From positions 89,950 to 153,949 of the forward strand of contig JAFLCG010000015.1 of the NCBI GenBank assembly GCA_017303635.1: a stretch of DNA of 64,000 nucleotides, given 5' to 3'. This document shows, in pieces, positions 1 to 7,929 of this stretch; the stretch's first letter is position 1; each line of letters begins with the position of its first letter. The position numbers and the translations under genes were made by a program. The notes below the pieces were generated by a model. That model had not been told where the DNA came from. It ran no database searches and saw nothing but the letters and a program-made list of their open reading frames with translations. Origin of the DNA: Anaerolineae bacterium (GTDB lineage: Bacteria > Chloroflexota > Anaerolineae > Aggregatilineales > Phototrophicaceae).

Positions 1-90
1 GGCGAAGAGCCGAAACCAGAAAACGAGCTATCGTCGCCGCTGGAAAGTAGCCCTATCGTAACCGATTCGCCACCCACTGCCGCTGGCTAG
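1..90 (+). CDS. C-terminal end of an unidentified protein (5' truncated by window)
   Basis: Frame 1 is open from the first base and ends at a TAG at 88-90, giving a 29-residue tail rich in Pro, Ser, Thr and Glu. The stop lies 18 bases before the next ATG on the same strand, so it is probably the upstream gene of the same operon. The tail looks disordered and no family can be named from it. Confidence 0.6.
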   Translation, partial: GEEPKPENELSSPLESSPIVTDSPPTAAG

Positions 91-108
91 GATTAGCAAG
101 AAACCGCA

Positions 109-1023
109 ATGCGCAAGTTTATTCGCTTCCTGTTCATCCTCTTTGCATTCCTGGCTCTGGGTGCTTCCATCCTGAACCCGCTGGGCAGTCTCACTCGTCC
201 GCTACAAATCGTTGCGCTCATCCTGTTGGTCATTTTCGTGCTGGATACAGTCTTTAATATCTTCCGCCCCAACCGTGGCCCGCGTATTCCCCCTTCACAG
301 GTCGCAGAAATTGAACGCCTGTATTTTCGCAGTATGCGTGAGCTCCTCAATGATGGGCCTAACCTGATACAGGTCATCAGCGATTTACAGCGAATCGTCT
401 CCATTGATGGACACTATAAGAATGCACGCCACTATTTGAACCGAGCCATTGCCCTCCAGCAACGCGGCGAAACCGACCCCAGCAAACAAAATGGGCATCG
501 GCCCGGTCAATCTCGCCTCGACTTTGAGATGCTCCAGGAACAACTGGTTGATCCTGACCCCGCCATCCGTAAAGCAGTCGTCATGGATCTGATCCAGTAT
601 GGGGAGCGGGCGGTTGATCCACTGATTGCCCTGCTCATGGATGAAGACAATGATGTGCGCGTCCATGCTGCGACCGCCCTCGGTTGGGTCGGTGGAAAGG
701 ATGCCATTCAACCGCTGCTCGTCGCCCTAAAGGATGATGAACCCTATGTCCGCCGCTATGCTGCCCGTGCGCTCTGTTGGGTAGTCAATGAAGAAGCCAT
801 GGATGGATTGATTGAGGCCCTCAATGACTCCGATCATTATGTCCGTCGCTATGCCGCCCGCGCTATGGGCTGGAGCCAGGACATGCGAGCGATCCGGCCG
901 TTGGTCGAACTCCTGCATATCGAACAAAACAACGATGTCCGCGAGTATGCGCTGACCGCACTGGCCGACCTGGGTGAACGCGATGTGCGTGTTGCGCGTC
1001 CAATGACGGCCCTGCCCGAATAG
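109..1023 (+). CDS. Membrane-anchored HEAT-repeat protein
   Basis: A 304-residue protein. The first 50 residues hold two closely spaced hydrophobic segments, so it is probably anchored in the membrane with the rest in the cytoplasm. Residues about 145-300 form roughly five HEAT/PBS-lyase-type repeats, recognisable by the recurring pattern (V/I)R..A...LG followed by A(I/V).PL...L; two copies carry the near-identical box YVRRYAARA. Such repeats stack into a helical solenoid used for protein binding. No catalytic motif is seen. It lies 18 bases after the stop of the preceding partial gene and 12 bases before the next gene, consistent with cotranscription. The partner is unknown. Confidence 0.8.
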   Translation: MRKFIRFLFILFAFLALGASILNPLGSLTRPLQIVALILLVIFVLDTVFNIFRPNRGPRIPPSQVAEIERLYFRSMRELLNDGPNLIQVISDLQRIVSIDGHYKNARHYLNRAIALQQRGETDPSKQNGHRPGQSRLDFEMLQEQLVDPDPAIRKAVVMDLIQYGERAVDPLIALLMDEDNDVRVHAATALGWVGGKDAIQPLLVALKDDEPYVRRYAARALCWVVNEEAMDGLIEALNDSDHYVRRYAARAMGWSQDMRAIRPLVELLHIEQNNDVREYALTALADLGERDVRVARPMTALPE

Positions 1024-1035
1024 AAATTCACCGCC

Positions 1036-1770
1036 ATGCTTCTTGTTCTGGACATTGTCGATCTGCTCCAACTGGATGAAATCTGGAGCCGTCGTCCGGT
1101 CATCACCGCCTTCACCCGCCTCGATGAGCGACCGGACTACCTCAATTACCAATTCAACTTTCAGATTGAGGATTTGGTGCCGCGCCTGTCCCGTCTCAAA
1201 CGCTCAGAAACCTGGCGCACCAGCCGCCGTTCTCCAGCCGATGATCCTGCCCGCATACCCTTAGGTGCGCTTTCAGCCGAGCAGTTGCAGGAACTCTATC
1301 CACAAACCGAAGCCACCCAGCAACGACAGGTTCTATTCCAGGGCGTATACAGTCGCTATGTACTGGCTCACTATCGTGGATTGGCTCAGATGACAGGCGA
1401 ATTGTTGCGCGAGCTTTCAGACGTGCGCTACCTCGATGTTGATTCCTGTGTGGATCAGCTAGGCGTTCCGCGCTCTGGCTCTCCCGAGTGGATTCCCGCC
1501 GGCATCACCGATGAAATTCGAGCACTCGATTGCCGCTACGACTCGACCGAACCGGGTTTACCTTCCGCTTTTGTCGTAGCGGAAGACTTCTGGAATCTGT
1601 TCGTCAAAGCCACGCTTGAAGAATATCAAAGTGCAGCCGCCCGGCTCCATCCCAGTGACTTGGAATCCCAGGCACGCTGTACAACCATGCTCCAGCAAGT
1701 AGCCGATATTGCCTACGCCTGGCACCGTTCTCCCTCGGTCGTGGGACTCTGCTACCATATCACCGCCTGA
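1036..1770 (+). CDS. Conserved-looking hypothetical protein
   Basis: A 244-residue soluble protein with no signal peptide or membrane span. It has mixed charged composition and helix-prone stretches in the middle (about residues 85-140). Its base composition matches its neighbours, and the frame sits between two well-supported genes with 12-13 base gaps, which supports it as real. I do not recognise a domain. The ATG at 1036 follows the HEAT gene closely with only a weak ribosome-binding site, so translational coupling is plausible. The function is unknown. Confidence 0.65.
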   Translation: MLLVLDIVDLLQLDEIWSRRPVITAFTRLDERPDYLNYQFNFQIEDLVPRLSRLKRSETWRTSRRSPADDPARIPLGALSAEQLQELYPQTEATQQRQVLFQGVYSRYVLAHYRGLAQMTGELLRELSDVRYLDVDSCVDQLGVPRSGSPEWIPAGITDEIRALDCRYDSTEPGLPSAFVVAEDFWNLFVKATLEEYQSAAARLHPSDLESQARCTTMLQQVADIAYAWHRSPSVVGLCYHITA

Positions 1771-1783
1771 CCAGGAGTCGACC

Positions 1784-2260
1784 ATGATCCGTGTGCTGTT
1801 CGTTTGTACCGGTAATATTTGCCGCTCACCGATGGCTGAAGAATATTTTCGCCACATCGTTCAGCAGGCCGGCTTGAGCCAGCACATCACCTGCGATTCA
1901 GCGGGGATCAGTGATGAAGAAGTGGGCAATGTCACCCACAGTGGCACGCAGCGCGTCCTCCGCAAGAATCAAATTCCCTTTCAACTGCATGATGCCCGCC
2001 AGATTCACCCATCGGATATGTCCAGTTTTGACTACATCCTGGGAATGGATCGGCGACACCTATCGCGTCTGCAAGCGATGGCGCGGGGTAGCACGGCAGA
2101 AGTAGCGCTGTTTCTCAGTTACGCCAATCGGGCTGGAACAGTCCAAACATCCGAAGTCGACGATCCCTGGTATACCGGTCGCTTCGATGAAACCTTTGCT
2201 GAAGTCTCAGCCGGATGTGATGCGCTGCTGGCATCCATCCGCCAACAGCATCGCCTGTAG
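1784..2260 (+). CDS. Low-molecular-weight protein-tyrosine-phosphatase
   Basis: A 158-residue cytoplasmic enzyme of the LMW-PTP family. The P-loop CTGNICRS lies at residues 8-15 (the C-x5-R nucleophile loop), and the general-acid motif DDPWY is near residue 126, as expected. These enzymes dephosphorylate tyrosine residues, often on polysaccharide-biosynthesis kinases, although some family members act on arsenate or low-molecular substrates. The ATG at 1784 is preferred over an in-frame upstream start because it has a CCAGGAG ribosome-binding site seven bases ahead and places the P-loop at the canonical N-terminus. It is the last gene of the rightward cluster that starts at the window edge. 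Confidence 0.93.
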   Translation: MIRVLFVCTGNICRSPMAEEYFRHIVQQAGLSQHITCDSAGISDEEVGNVTHSGTQRVLRKNQIPFQLHDARQIHPSDMSSFDYILGMDRRHLSRLQAMARGSTAEVALFLSYANRAGTVQTSEVDDPWYTGRFDETFAEVSAGCDALLASIRQQHRL

Positions 2261-2271
2261 CCATAGACAGC

Positions 2272-2787
2272 TTACTTTGAGGTTGCCTTCGGTTTTGTCC
2301 CGCTCTTGCTGCTCGCGGCCTGCCGTTTGGTAACCACCACGGTTTTGACCACCACCGGCGGCGTATGCTTGGCCTTGAGCGTCCGCTGGATTTCCTGGGT
2401 CAGCACATAGCTGTTTTCATAATCCCCCGCCAGCGGAATATGCAAACCGGGTGCCGCCATCAGGACGATGATCCCCGGCAGGAATTGACCGCTGGCAATC
2501 AAGAGCACAGCCCCCAATGCCAATGCCGCATATATAATGATCCGTTCCCGTGGCCCAACCCCGTCAGAAACATAACCTTTGACTGTAATCAGGCCATTCT
2601 CTTTTTCCACACGGCCTTCAAGCTGAGTCCGGCGCGTGAATCGCTTTAACACCTTGCTGGAGGTGGAAATGGCAAAACGTCCATTTTTCTCTGTCCAGCC
2701 ATCCAGCTTACTGCTCGCGTGAATCCGTTCATTCAGCGCGACCATGCACTGACTGACCGTTTTATCCGTGTAATAGGTAAATCGCAT
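2272..2787 (-). CDS. Hypothetical protein with two transmembrane segments
   Basis: A 171-residue protein. The N-terminal ~80 residues are soluble and beta-rich (MRFTYYTDKT start). A hydrophobic hairpin of two helices follows at about residues 83-117. The C-terminal tail is Lys/Thr/Ser/Pro-rich and probably disordered. No family is recognised. It converges on the phosphatase gene with an 11-base gap and lies 14 bases downstream of the SDR gene on the same strand, so it may be cotranscribed with it. Confidence 0.65.
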   Translation of the reverse strand: MRFTYYTDKTVSQCMVALNERIHASSKLDGWTEKNGRFAISTSSKVLKRFTRRTQLEGRVEKENGLITVKGYVSDGVGPRERIIIYAALALGAVLLIASGQFLPGIIVLMAAPGLHIPLAGDYENSYVLTQEIQRTLKAKHTPPVVVKTVVVTKRQAASSKSGTKPKATSK

Positions 2788-2801
2788 CGTTCAAACTCGG
2801 T

Positions 2802-3572
2802 TCATATCATGGGGATACTCAATCCACCATCCACCACAAACACCTGCCCTGTCGTCCAATCAGAAGCGGGCGCCGCCAGATACAGCGCCATTCCCGCGAT
2901 ATCATTTGGTTGGCCGATCCGCCCCGCAGGTGTCCGATCCACAATTCCTTCCCGCAGAGACTCATTCTCCCAGATTGCCTGCGCGAATCTGGTCTGCACC
3001 AAACCCGGTGCAATCGCATTGACCTGAATGTTGGCATCTGCCAGTTCCATCGCCAGCGTTTGTGTCAGATTGATCACCGCCGCTTTGGTAATACTGTAGA
3101 TGCCCTGCATTCGCCCGGGTCGAATACCGTTGACTGAAGCGATGTTGACAATCTTGCCGCCGCCCTGAGCTTTCATGACGGGTACAACCGCCTGGGTCAA
3201 CCAGACATTGCCCATCAGGTTGACCTCAAGTGTCTTCTGCCAAAGGCTGTCCTCTGCCTCTAGCAGGGTCCCAAAATGAGGATTAGTCGCTGCGTTGTTC
3301 ACCAGCACATCAATCCGACCATAAGCTTCCATAGCGGACTTGACCAGTGCCTGCAATGCAGCTTTGTCACCATTATGCGCTGTCACGGCCAGCGCCTCTC
3401 CGCCTGCGGACCGGATTGCATCGGCAGCAGTGTTCAGCCCATCGGCCTTCCGACTGCTGAGGACGATCTTTGCCCCGGCAGCAGCATAAGCTTCCGCGAT
3501 AGCCTGCCCGATCCCTCGGGATGCTCCAGTGATGAGGGCCACTTTACCCATCAGATCAAATGAAGGTGTCAT
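2802..3572 (-). CDS. SDR-family NAD(P)-dependent oxidoreductase
   Basis: A 256-residue classical short-chain dehydrogenase/reductase. The cofactor motif TGASRGIG is at residues 15-22, NNA at 92-94, and the catalytic tetrad is Asn118, Ser146, Tyr159 and Lys163 (YSITK). The C-terminal DGGLS ending is typical of the FabG-like/glucose dehydrogenase branch. The substrate cannot be read from sequence; Arg at position 41-42 of strand beta-2 (SSRK) suggests NADP(H). It is divergent from the KynB-like gene across a 121-base region that contains a perfect inverted repeat. Confidence 0.93.
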   Translation of the reverse strand: MTPSFDLMGKVALITGASRGIGQAIAEAYAAAGAKIVLSSRKADGLNTAADAIRSAGGEALAVTAHNGDKAALQALVKSAMEAYGRIDVLVNNAATNPHFGTLLEAEDSLWQKTLEVNLMGNVWLTQAVVPVMKAQGGGKIVNIASVNGIRPGRMQGIYSITKAAVINLTQTLAMELADANIQVNAIAPGLVQTRFAQAIWENESLREGIVDRTPAGRIGQPNDIAGMALYLAAPASDWTTGQVFVVDGGLSIPMI

Positions 3573-3618
3573 ATAATTGCATCTGTATCACTAAAGAGTG
3601 AGTGAAATTCATTGAATT

Positions 3619-3659
3619 ATAGCACATACAGTTGATCTATTTAAGAACACATGTGCTAT
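3619..3659. promoter_or_regulatory. Inverted repeat in a divergent promoter region
   Basis: Perfect 9-bp arms ATAGCACAT (3619-3627) and ATGTGCTAT (3651-3659) are separated by 23 bases in the AT-rich gap between the leftward SDR gene and the rightward cyclase gene. The position suits an operator for a regulator of both genes; the regulator is unknown. Confidence 0.4.
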
Positions 3660-3693
3660 CAATCCATCTCAGTTGGACGAGGAAAAGGCCTGC

Positions 3694-4326
3694 ATGATCT
3701 ACGACATCACCCGCACCATCCGCCCGACCACCGCTGTCTGGCCTGGCGACACTAACTACCGCGTCGAACCCGCCTTACAGATCAAGGCCGGGGCATCCGT
3801 CAATCTCATGACGCTCACCATCAGCCCTCATACCGGCACACATATCGATGCCTATTTCCATTACAAAGACGACGGCCTCCATCCAGCCGAGATGCCGCTG
3901 GACTCCTATATCGGACCTGCACGCGTCATTACCGTCAGCCAACCAGATGGCCCGCTGCTGCCTGCCAGCGTGGCTCACGCTGATCTTCAAGGTGTCCAAC
4001 GCCTGCTCATCCGGAGCCACGTCAGTGAGCTACCCGACGATCAATGGCCCGCCCATTTCCCCTATCTGAGCGTAGAACTGATTGAACATCTCGCCGGGTT
4101 GGGAGTCCGGCTAATAGGACTAGATTCCCCCTCGGTTGATGCCTTTGATAGTAAAGACCTTCCGTGTCACCACGCGCTTTATCGGTATAAAATGGTCAAT
4201 ATCGAGTTGTTAAAGTTAAAGGGTGTCCCAGATGGAGATTATGAACTGGTCGCCCTCCCACTAAAGCTCGATCTGGCGTGCGGATCACCCGTCCGTGCCA
4301 TCCTCCGAACGCTTACCGAGGAGTAA
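3694..4326 (+). CDS. kynB: Cyclase-family hydrolase, KynB-type arylformamidase
   Basis: A 210-residue metal-dependent cyclase-family enzyme. The HxGTHxD signature is at His46, His50 and Asp52, and further markers WPGDT near residue 16 and GLDSPSVDAFDSKDLPCHH near residue 145 match bacterial kynurenine formamidase (N-formylkynurenine to kynurenine plus formate) more closely than other cyclases. The substrate is still inferred, because no tryptophan dioxygenase or kynureninase gene is nearby and isatin hydrolase-like members share these motifs. The ATG at 3694 is chosen over an in-frame TTG at 3673 because AGGA precedes it at good spacing and the protein then begins MIYDITR, as in the family. 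Confidence 0.85.
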   Translation: MIYDITRTIRPTTAVWPGDTNYRVEPALQIKAGASVNLMTLTISPHTGTHIDAYFHYKDDGLHPAEMPLDSYIGPARVITVSQPDGPLLPASVAHADLQGVQRLLIRSHVSELPDDQWPAHFPYLSVELIEHLAGLGVRLIGLDSPSVDAFDSKDLPCHHALYRYKMVNIELLKLKGVPDGDYELVALPLKLDLACGSPVRAILRTLTEE

Positions 4327-4333
4327 CAGGCTC

Positions 4334-4606
4334 ATGCAGTGGCTATTCTTCATCTTGTTCGTGCTGGTGCTGTTCTTTATCTACATCTCTATCCGGCGTC
4401 AGTGGCTCCCTCCGATGATCACCGCAGCGGGTGGGGTATTCGCCAGCATCGTCCTGATGATTCTGTTCTCATTCGCTCAGCAGAACATGCCCATTCAGGC
4501 GGTTATTGTCGGTAGCCTGATGGGCGCTGTCTTTAGCATTGCCACTTTGGTGATTGCGCTGTTCTTCCAGCGTAACGAACAGCGTGCCATCCAGTCCCAG
4601 GACTAG
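4334..4606 (+). CDS. Small hypothetical membrane protein
   Basis: A 90-residue protein that is almost entirely hydrophobic, with three predicted membrane helices (about residues 3-20, 27-47 and 54-77) and a short charged tail. The ATG at 4334 lies 7 bases after the kynB stop, with GAGGAG just upstream, so it is probably translated from the same mRNA. An earlier in-frame ATG at 4295 lies inside kynB and would add a charged, unlikely leader. The function is unknown. Confidence 0.6.
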   Translation: MQWLFFILFVLVLFFIYISIRRQWLPPMITAAGGVFASIVLMILFSFAQQNMPIQAVIVGSLMGAVFSIATLVIALFFQRNEQRAIQSQD

Positions 4607-4650
4607 ATTGCCCAATTGCACAACCACCATCAAAAGGATATTAACGAATG

Positions 4651-4675
4651 CTCCTTCTCCTACTGGGAGAAGGAG
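4651..4675. terminator. Palindromic hairpin between convergent genes
   Basis: The arms CTCCTTCTCC and GGAGAAGGAG flank a 5-base loop between the ends of two convergent genes. No U-tract follows on either strand, so it may be a dispersed palindromic repeat or a weak bidirectional terminator. Confidence 0.4.
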
Positions 4676-4717
4676 CCGAGAATGAGGGCTGCACGAGGCG
4701 CAGTTCACAACCCTGCA

Positions 4718-5395
4718 CTAGCGCCTGGGCACACTGCCAATGACTCGTAAGCCTAATTCGGTCAGGTCATCGCGCCGATGCAGGAATGGATCGAAGTAAG
4801 CCGCTAACCCAGCCAACCCAATACCGACCATCAACGCCAGCCCGATTCGGACAAACGCATTGTAACGGTCAGCTAGGGCGGGCGGTGTGGCTGCCACGAC
4901 CGGCGTATCCAGGATCGTCACCTGGGCGGGTTGCTGACCCAGTTGCGGGAAATAGACCTGTGCCCGCGTCTTCAACACATCAATGGCCGCCTGCGTAATG
5001 ACTTCAAGATCATCTGCGACCGGATAGCCAAGCGTCAATAGTCCCACACTGCGTCGGTTATCCGCCGCCACGCCCAGTGCCCCTCGATTGAAGGTCTGTC
5101 CGTCCGCAGTCAACTCGCCCTCGATCTCATCAATAAAGCTGCTCGTCCGCACCCAATCCGTCAGGGCATTGACCGTCAGTTCCGAAGCCAGCCAAACATC
5201 CTGGTAATCGCCGTCACGGTTGGGAATCGCATCAAGAACCTGGGCCGCGCTGTAACGGATCGTCACCCCAAAACCACCAGCCTGGGACTGCGCTCGAAGC
5301 CAGCCCGGCAAAACCAGAATCGCGACCACCACCGGCGGGATGAGAATCAGGAACCACCAACGTCGTAGCACTCGTGCAATCAAGATGAGTTCCAT
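4718..5395 (-). CDS. Wzz/chain-length-determinant-like membrane protein
   Basis: A 225-residue protein. It has an N-terminal membrane helix after a short RVLRRWW segment, an extracytoplasmic domain of about 140 residues, and a second helix at about residues 185-205 followed by a short cytoplasmic tail ending in GSVPRR. Two terminal helices around a periplasmic-type domain is the layout of Wzz/polysaccharide co-polymerase proteins. No BY-kinase domain follows. The ATG at 5395 is chosen over a TTG five codons earlier because GAGGACAGG stands directly before it. It is the last gene of the leftward glycan operon, which supports a role in polymer length control or export. Confidence 0.7.
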   Translation of the reverse strand: MELILIARVLRRWWFLILIPPVVVAILVLPGWLRAQSQAGGFGVTIRYSAAQVLDAIPNRDGDYQDVWLASELTVNALTDWVRTSSFIDEIEGELTADGQTFNRGALGVAADNRRSVGLLTLGYPVADDLEVITQAAIDVLKTRAQVYFPQLGQQPAQVTILDTPVVAATPPALADRYNAFVRIGLALMVGIGLAGLAAYFDPFLHRRDDLTELGLRVIGSVPRR

Positions 5396-5431
5396 CACAC
5401 CTGTCCTCAAAACAATCCAATTGACCAGTAA

Positions 5432-6547
5432 CTAGCGGTTTTGCTGGGCCACGTGCCTGGCTTCCCAGGCAGAATGGACGTAATTCGAAATCTGTTCGTT
5501 GAAGAGGCGCGTATCAAACTGCAAGGCGTGCTGGCGCATCAAGGTCGGATCATACCGCAAAGCATCAAATGTCTGCATGACGTGAGCCAAACTCTCGACC
5601 GTCAGCTCGGAAAAATGCTCACCCGTCTTCCCAGGCAGAACCGTATCCAGTGCGCCACCACCCCCAAAAGCGATCACCGGGCGACCAGCCGCTTGGGCTT
5701 GCACGGGTGTAATGCCGAAATCCTCTAAGCCTGGAAACAGAAAGGCTTTGCACCGAGCCATCAATCCCGGCAGTTCCTCATCCGGTACATAGCCCAGGAA
5801 TTCCACAGTCGGGCCCGCCATCGCTTTAAGGCGCTCCAGATCTCGGCCCTTACCACCGATCTTGAGGGGCAAGCCCAGTCGTGTCGCCGCCTGAACTGCC
5901 AGGTCAATTCGCTTATAGGGAATCAAGCGTGAAACAATCAGGTAGTAATCCTCCACCTGATCAAGGGGCACGGGCTGGAAACGTGTCGTATCGACGGGTG
6001 GATAGATCACCACCGAGTCGCGATGGTAATAGGTCTTGATACGCTCCTGAATCTCGGTTGAGATTGCAATGAAGTGATCGACCCGGCTGGCCGCCCGTAG
6101 GTCCCAGCGTTTCAGCGCCTCAACCAGTGGCCTCAGCGCCATCTGTACAGGCCGACTGATGCCTTCACGAGCAATATAGGAGTCCAGTTGCCAGACGTAC
6201 CGCGTCGGTGCCAGACAATAGCAAATGTGGAGCGTCCCCGCCCCATGCTGGAATCCGTGACAAAAACCACTCTTATTGCTCAGGACGACATCATATTCCG
6301 ACAGATCAAGGCCACCCCAGGCCAGTGGATAGAGCGGGAGATAGGGTTGATGATGACGGTGGATGCTCGGGAGCTTATCCATCCACAACGTACGAATGTC
6401 CCACTGCCGATAGTGTGCGGGCATGATCTCTGGCGCATACAGACTGGTGTAGACGGGCGTTTGTGGAAACAACTGCACCAGCACATCCAGCACGTCCTCA
6501 GCCCCACCGATCTGGTTGAGCCAATCATGAACCAATGCCAGCTTCAC
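5432..6547 (-). CDS. Glycosyltransferase family 4 (WbaZ/mannosyltransferase-like)
   Basis: A 371-residue retaining GT-B glycosyltransferase. The N-terminus MKLALVHDWLNQIGGAEDVL is typical of the WbaZ-like subgroup that adds mannose to lipid-linked surface glycans. In the C-terminal half, YYLIVSRLIPYKRIDLAV and the region FLFPGLEDFGITPVQAQAAG carry the donor-binding EX7E motif. It is cytoplasmic or peripheral. The start overlaps the rnhB stop by 4 bases, so the two are translationally coupled. The donor sugar is inferred, not shown. Confidence 0.88.
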   Translation of the reverse strand: MKLALVHDWLNQIGGAEDVLDVLVQLFPQTPVYTSLYAPEIMPAHYRQWDIRTLWMDKLPSIHRHHQPYLPLYPLAWGGLDLSEYDVVLSNKSGFCHGFQHGAGTLHICYCLAPTRYVWQLDSYIAREGISRPVQMALRPLVEALKRWDLRAASRVDHFIAISTEIQERIKTYYHRDSVVIYPPVDTTRFQPVPLDQVEDYYLIVSRLIPYKRIDLAVQAATRLGLPLKIGGKGRDLERLKAMAGPTVEFLGYVPDEELPGLMARCKAFLFPGLEDFGITPVQAQAAGRPVIAFGGGGALDTVLPGKTGEHFSELTVESLAHVMQTFDALRYDPTLMRQHALQFDTRLFNEQISNYVHSAWEARHVAQQNR

Positions 6548-7203
6548 GGCTGACCTGCTGTCTGTAAAGTCAAAAGGGGTTTAAAGCTCATGCGATGTTC
6601 TGGCGTCGGCCCATAAGTCTGTAATGCCCGTTGATGAGCAACCGTGCCATAACCTTTGTGGGTCCCAAAAGCGTATTGCGGGTATAAAGCGTCGAGATCA
6701 GTCATATAAGCATCGCGCCAGATTTTTGCCAGAATACTGGCGGCGGCGATTGAAAGCGAGAGACTATCCCCTTTGATCAGATGCTGCTGTGGAATGGGCA
6801 TCTCCTCCCAACGAAAACCGTCCAGTAAGAGGAAATCCGGCTTCAGTTCCATTGCGTCCAAAGCACGCCGCATTGCCAGGCGGGTGGCCCCAACGATGCC
6901 CACTTGATCGACTTCGGCGCTGCTGGCGCTGCCCACTGCCCAAGCTCGTGCTACGGTACGGATTGTATCGGCCAGGCGCAACCGCTGGAGGGGTGTCATC
7001 TGTTTGCTATCGCGGACGCCCCGGAGCATAGTCAGCAAGTCGTCGCGCTCCAACGGCAAACACACTGCTCCGGCAACCACCGGCCCAGCCCAGGTTCCCC
7101 GGCCAGCTTCATCGATACCCACAATATGATGATAGCCCAGCGCGAGCTGCTGTTCCTCAAAAGTGAGCCTAGCGGTCAGGTTCGACCGTTTTTCGGGGAG
7201 CAT
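6544..7203 (-). CDS. rnhB: Ribonuclease HII
   Basis: A 219-residue type 2 RNase H that removes ribonucleotides from DNA and RNA primers. The diagnostic DEAGRG box is at residues 31-36 (catalytic Asp31, Glu32), with later acidic residues in LLLDGF and the SIAAASILAKIWRD segment that fits the family. The assigned ATG makes its first 35 bases overlap the upstream GT2 gene. A shorter CTG start nearer the FEEQQLALGY segment is possible. A housekeeping gene inside a glycosyltransferase operon is odd but the tight overlaps on both sides show it is cotranscribed. Confidence 0.93.
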   Translation of the reverse strand: MLPEKRSNLTARLTFEEQQLALGYHHIVGIDEAGRGTWAGPVVAGAVCLPLERDDLLTMLRGVRDSKQMTPLQRLRLADTIRTVARAWAVGSASSAEVDQVGIVGATRLAMRRALDAMELKPDFLLLDGFRWEEMPIPQQHLIKGDSLSLSIAAASILAKIWRDAYMTDLDALYPQYAFGTHKGYGTVAHQRALQTYGPTPEHRMSFKPLLTLQTAGQP

Positions 7204-7915
7204 ACACGCCTCGGAACCAGTTACGCCGGATTTGCCAGATTTCCGCCAGTAGATACATCGAATCGCCGATCAGGCGCATCCGGCTGTCCGGGTCAAAATA
7301 CCAGGTAATCGGCACCTGTTTGATGTTGTAACCGCGCTTCCTGGCGATAAATAACAACTCAATATCAAAGCCAATTCCGGTCATCTGCTGAACAGCGAAC
7401 AGATCCTCAGCCGTATGGCGATTAAACATCTTGAAACCACACTGGGTATCCTCAAAACCGCGCACCGCCGTCAGTTTGATGATGAGGTTGTTGATGCGCC
7501 CAATGATGTGGCGATGTTCCGGTTCACCGACCCGTTGAGCACCTTTGCCTTCACGCGATGCAATGATGATCTCAGCATCTCCAGATTGAGGCGGCAGGAA
7601 CTGAGGCAGATCATCAATCCGCATCGAGAGATCGGCATCACAAATAAAGCGCCAGTCACCCAAGGCTTCCTGCATCCCAACCTTAACCGCCAGACCCTTA
7701 CCCCGTACCGCCGCTTTGATAACACGCACATAGGGGTGAGTGCGGGCAAAGGCTTCACTGACTTCAACCGTGCGGTCAGTCGAGCCGTTTTCGACCACGA
7801 TCACTTCGTACGTGTAAGGCTGTGTCTGGAGGAAAGCATCAATTTGTTCGAGGCTGGGGGGCAACCGCGCTTCTTCGTTATGCGCGGGGATGACAATCGA
7901 CAGGAAGGGGTTCAA
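7169..7915 (-). CDS. GT2 glycosyltransferase, dolichyl-phosphate glucosyl/mannosyltransferase-like
   Basis: A 248-residue GT-A enzyme beginning NPFLSIVIPAHNEEARLPPS. ENGSTDRT, the DADLSMRIDDL metal-binding segment and CGFKMF are the pattern of the ALG5/DPM1 branch, which transfers a sugar from a nucleotide donor to a polyprenyl phosphate. No C-terminal membrane helices are seen. The TTG at 7915 is proposed as start: it lies just beyond the stop of the upstream GT2 gene, with AAAGGA ahead, and gives the normal family N-terminus. A longer in-frame reading would run deep into the neighbouring gene and is unlikely. Confidence 0.85.
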   Translation of the reverse strand: MNPFLSIVIPAHNEEARLPPSLEQIDAFLQTQPYTYEVIVVENGSTDRTVEVSEAFARTHPYVRVIKAAVRGKGLAVKVGMQEALGDWRFICDADLSMRIDDLPQFLPPQSGDAEIIIASREGKGAQRVGEPEHRHIIGRINNLIIKLTAVRGFEDTQCGFKMFNRHTAEDLFAVQQMTGIGFDIELLFIARKRGYNIKQVPITWYFDPDSRMRLIGDSMYLLAEIWQIRRNWFRGVYAPRKTVEPDR

Positions 7916-7929
7916 AGACGGACTATCCT

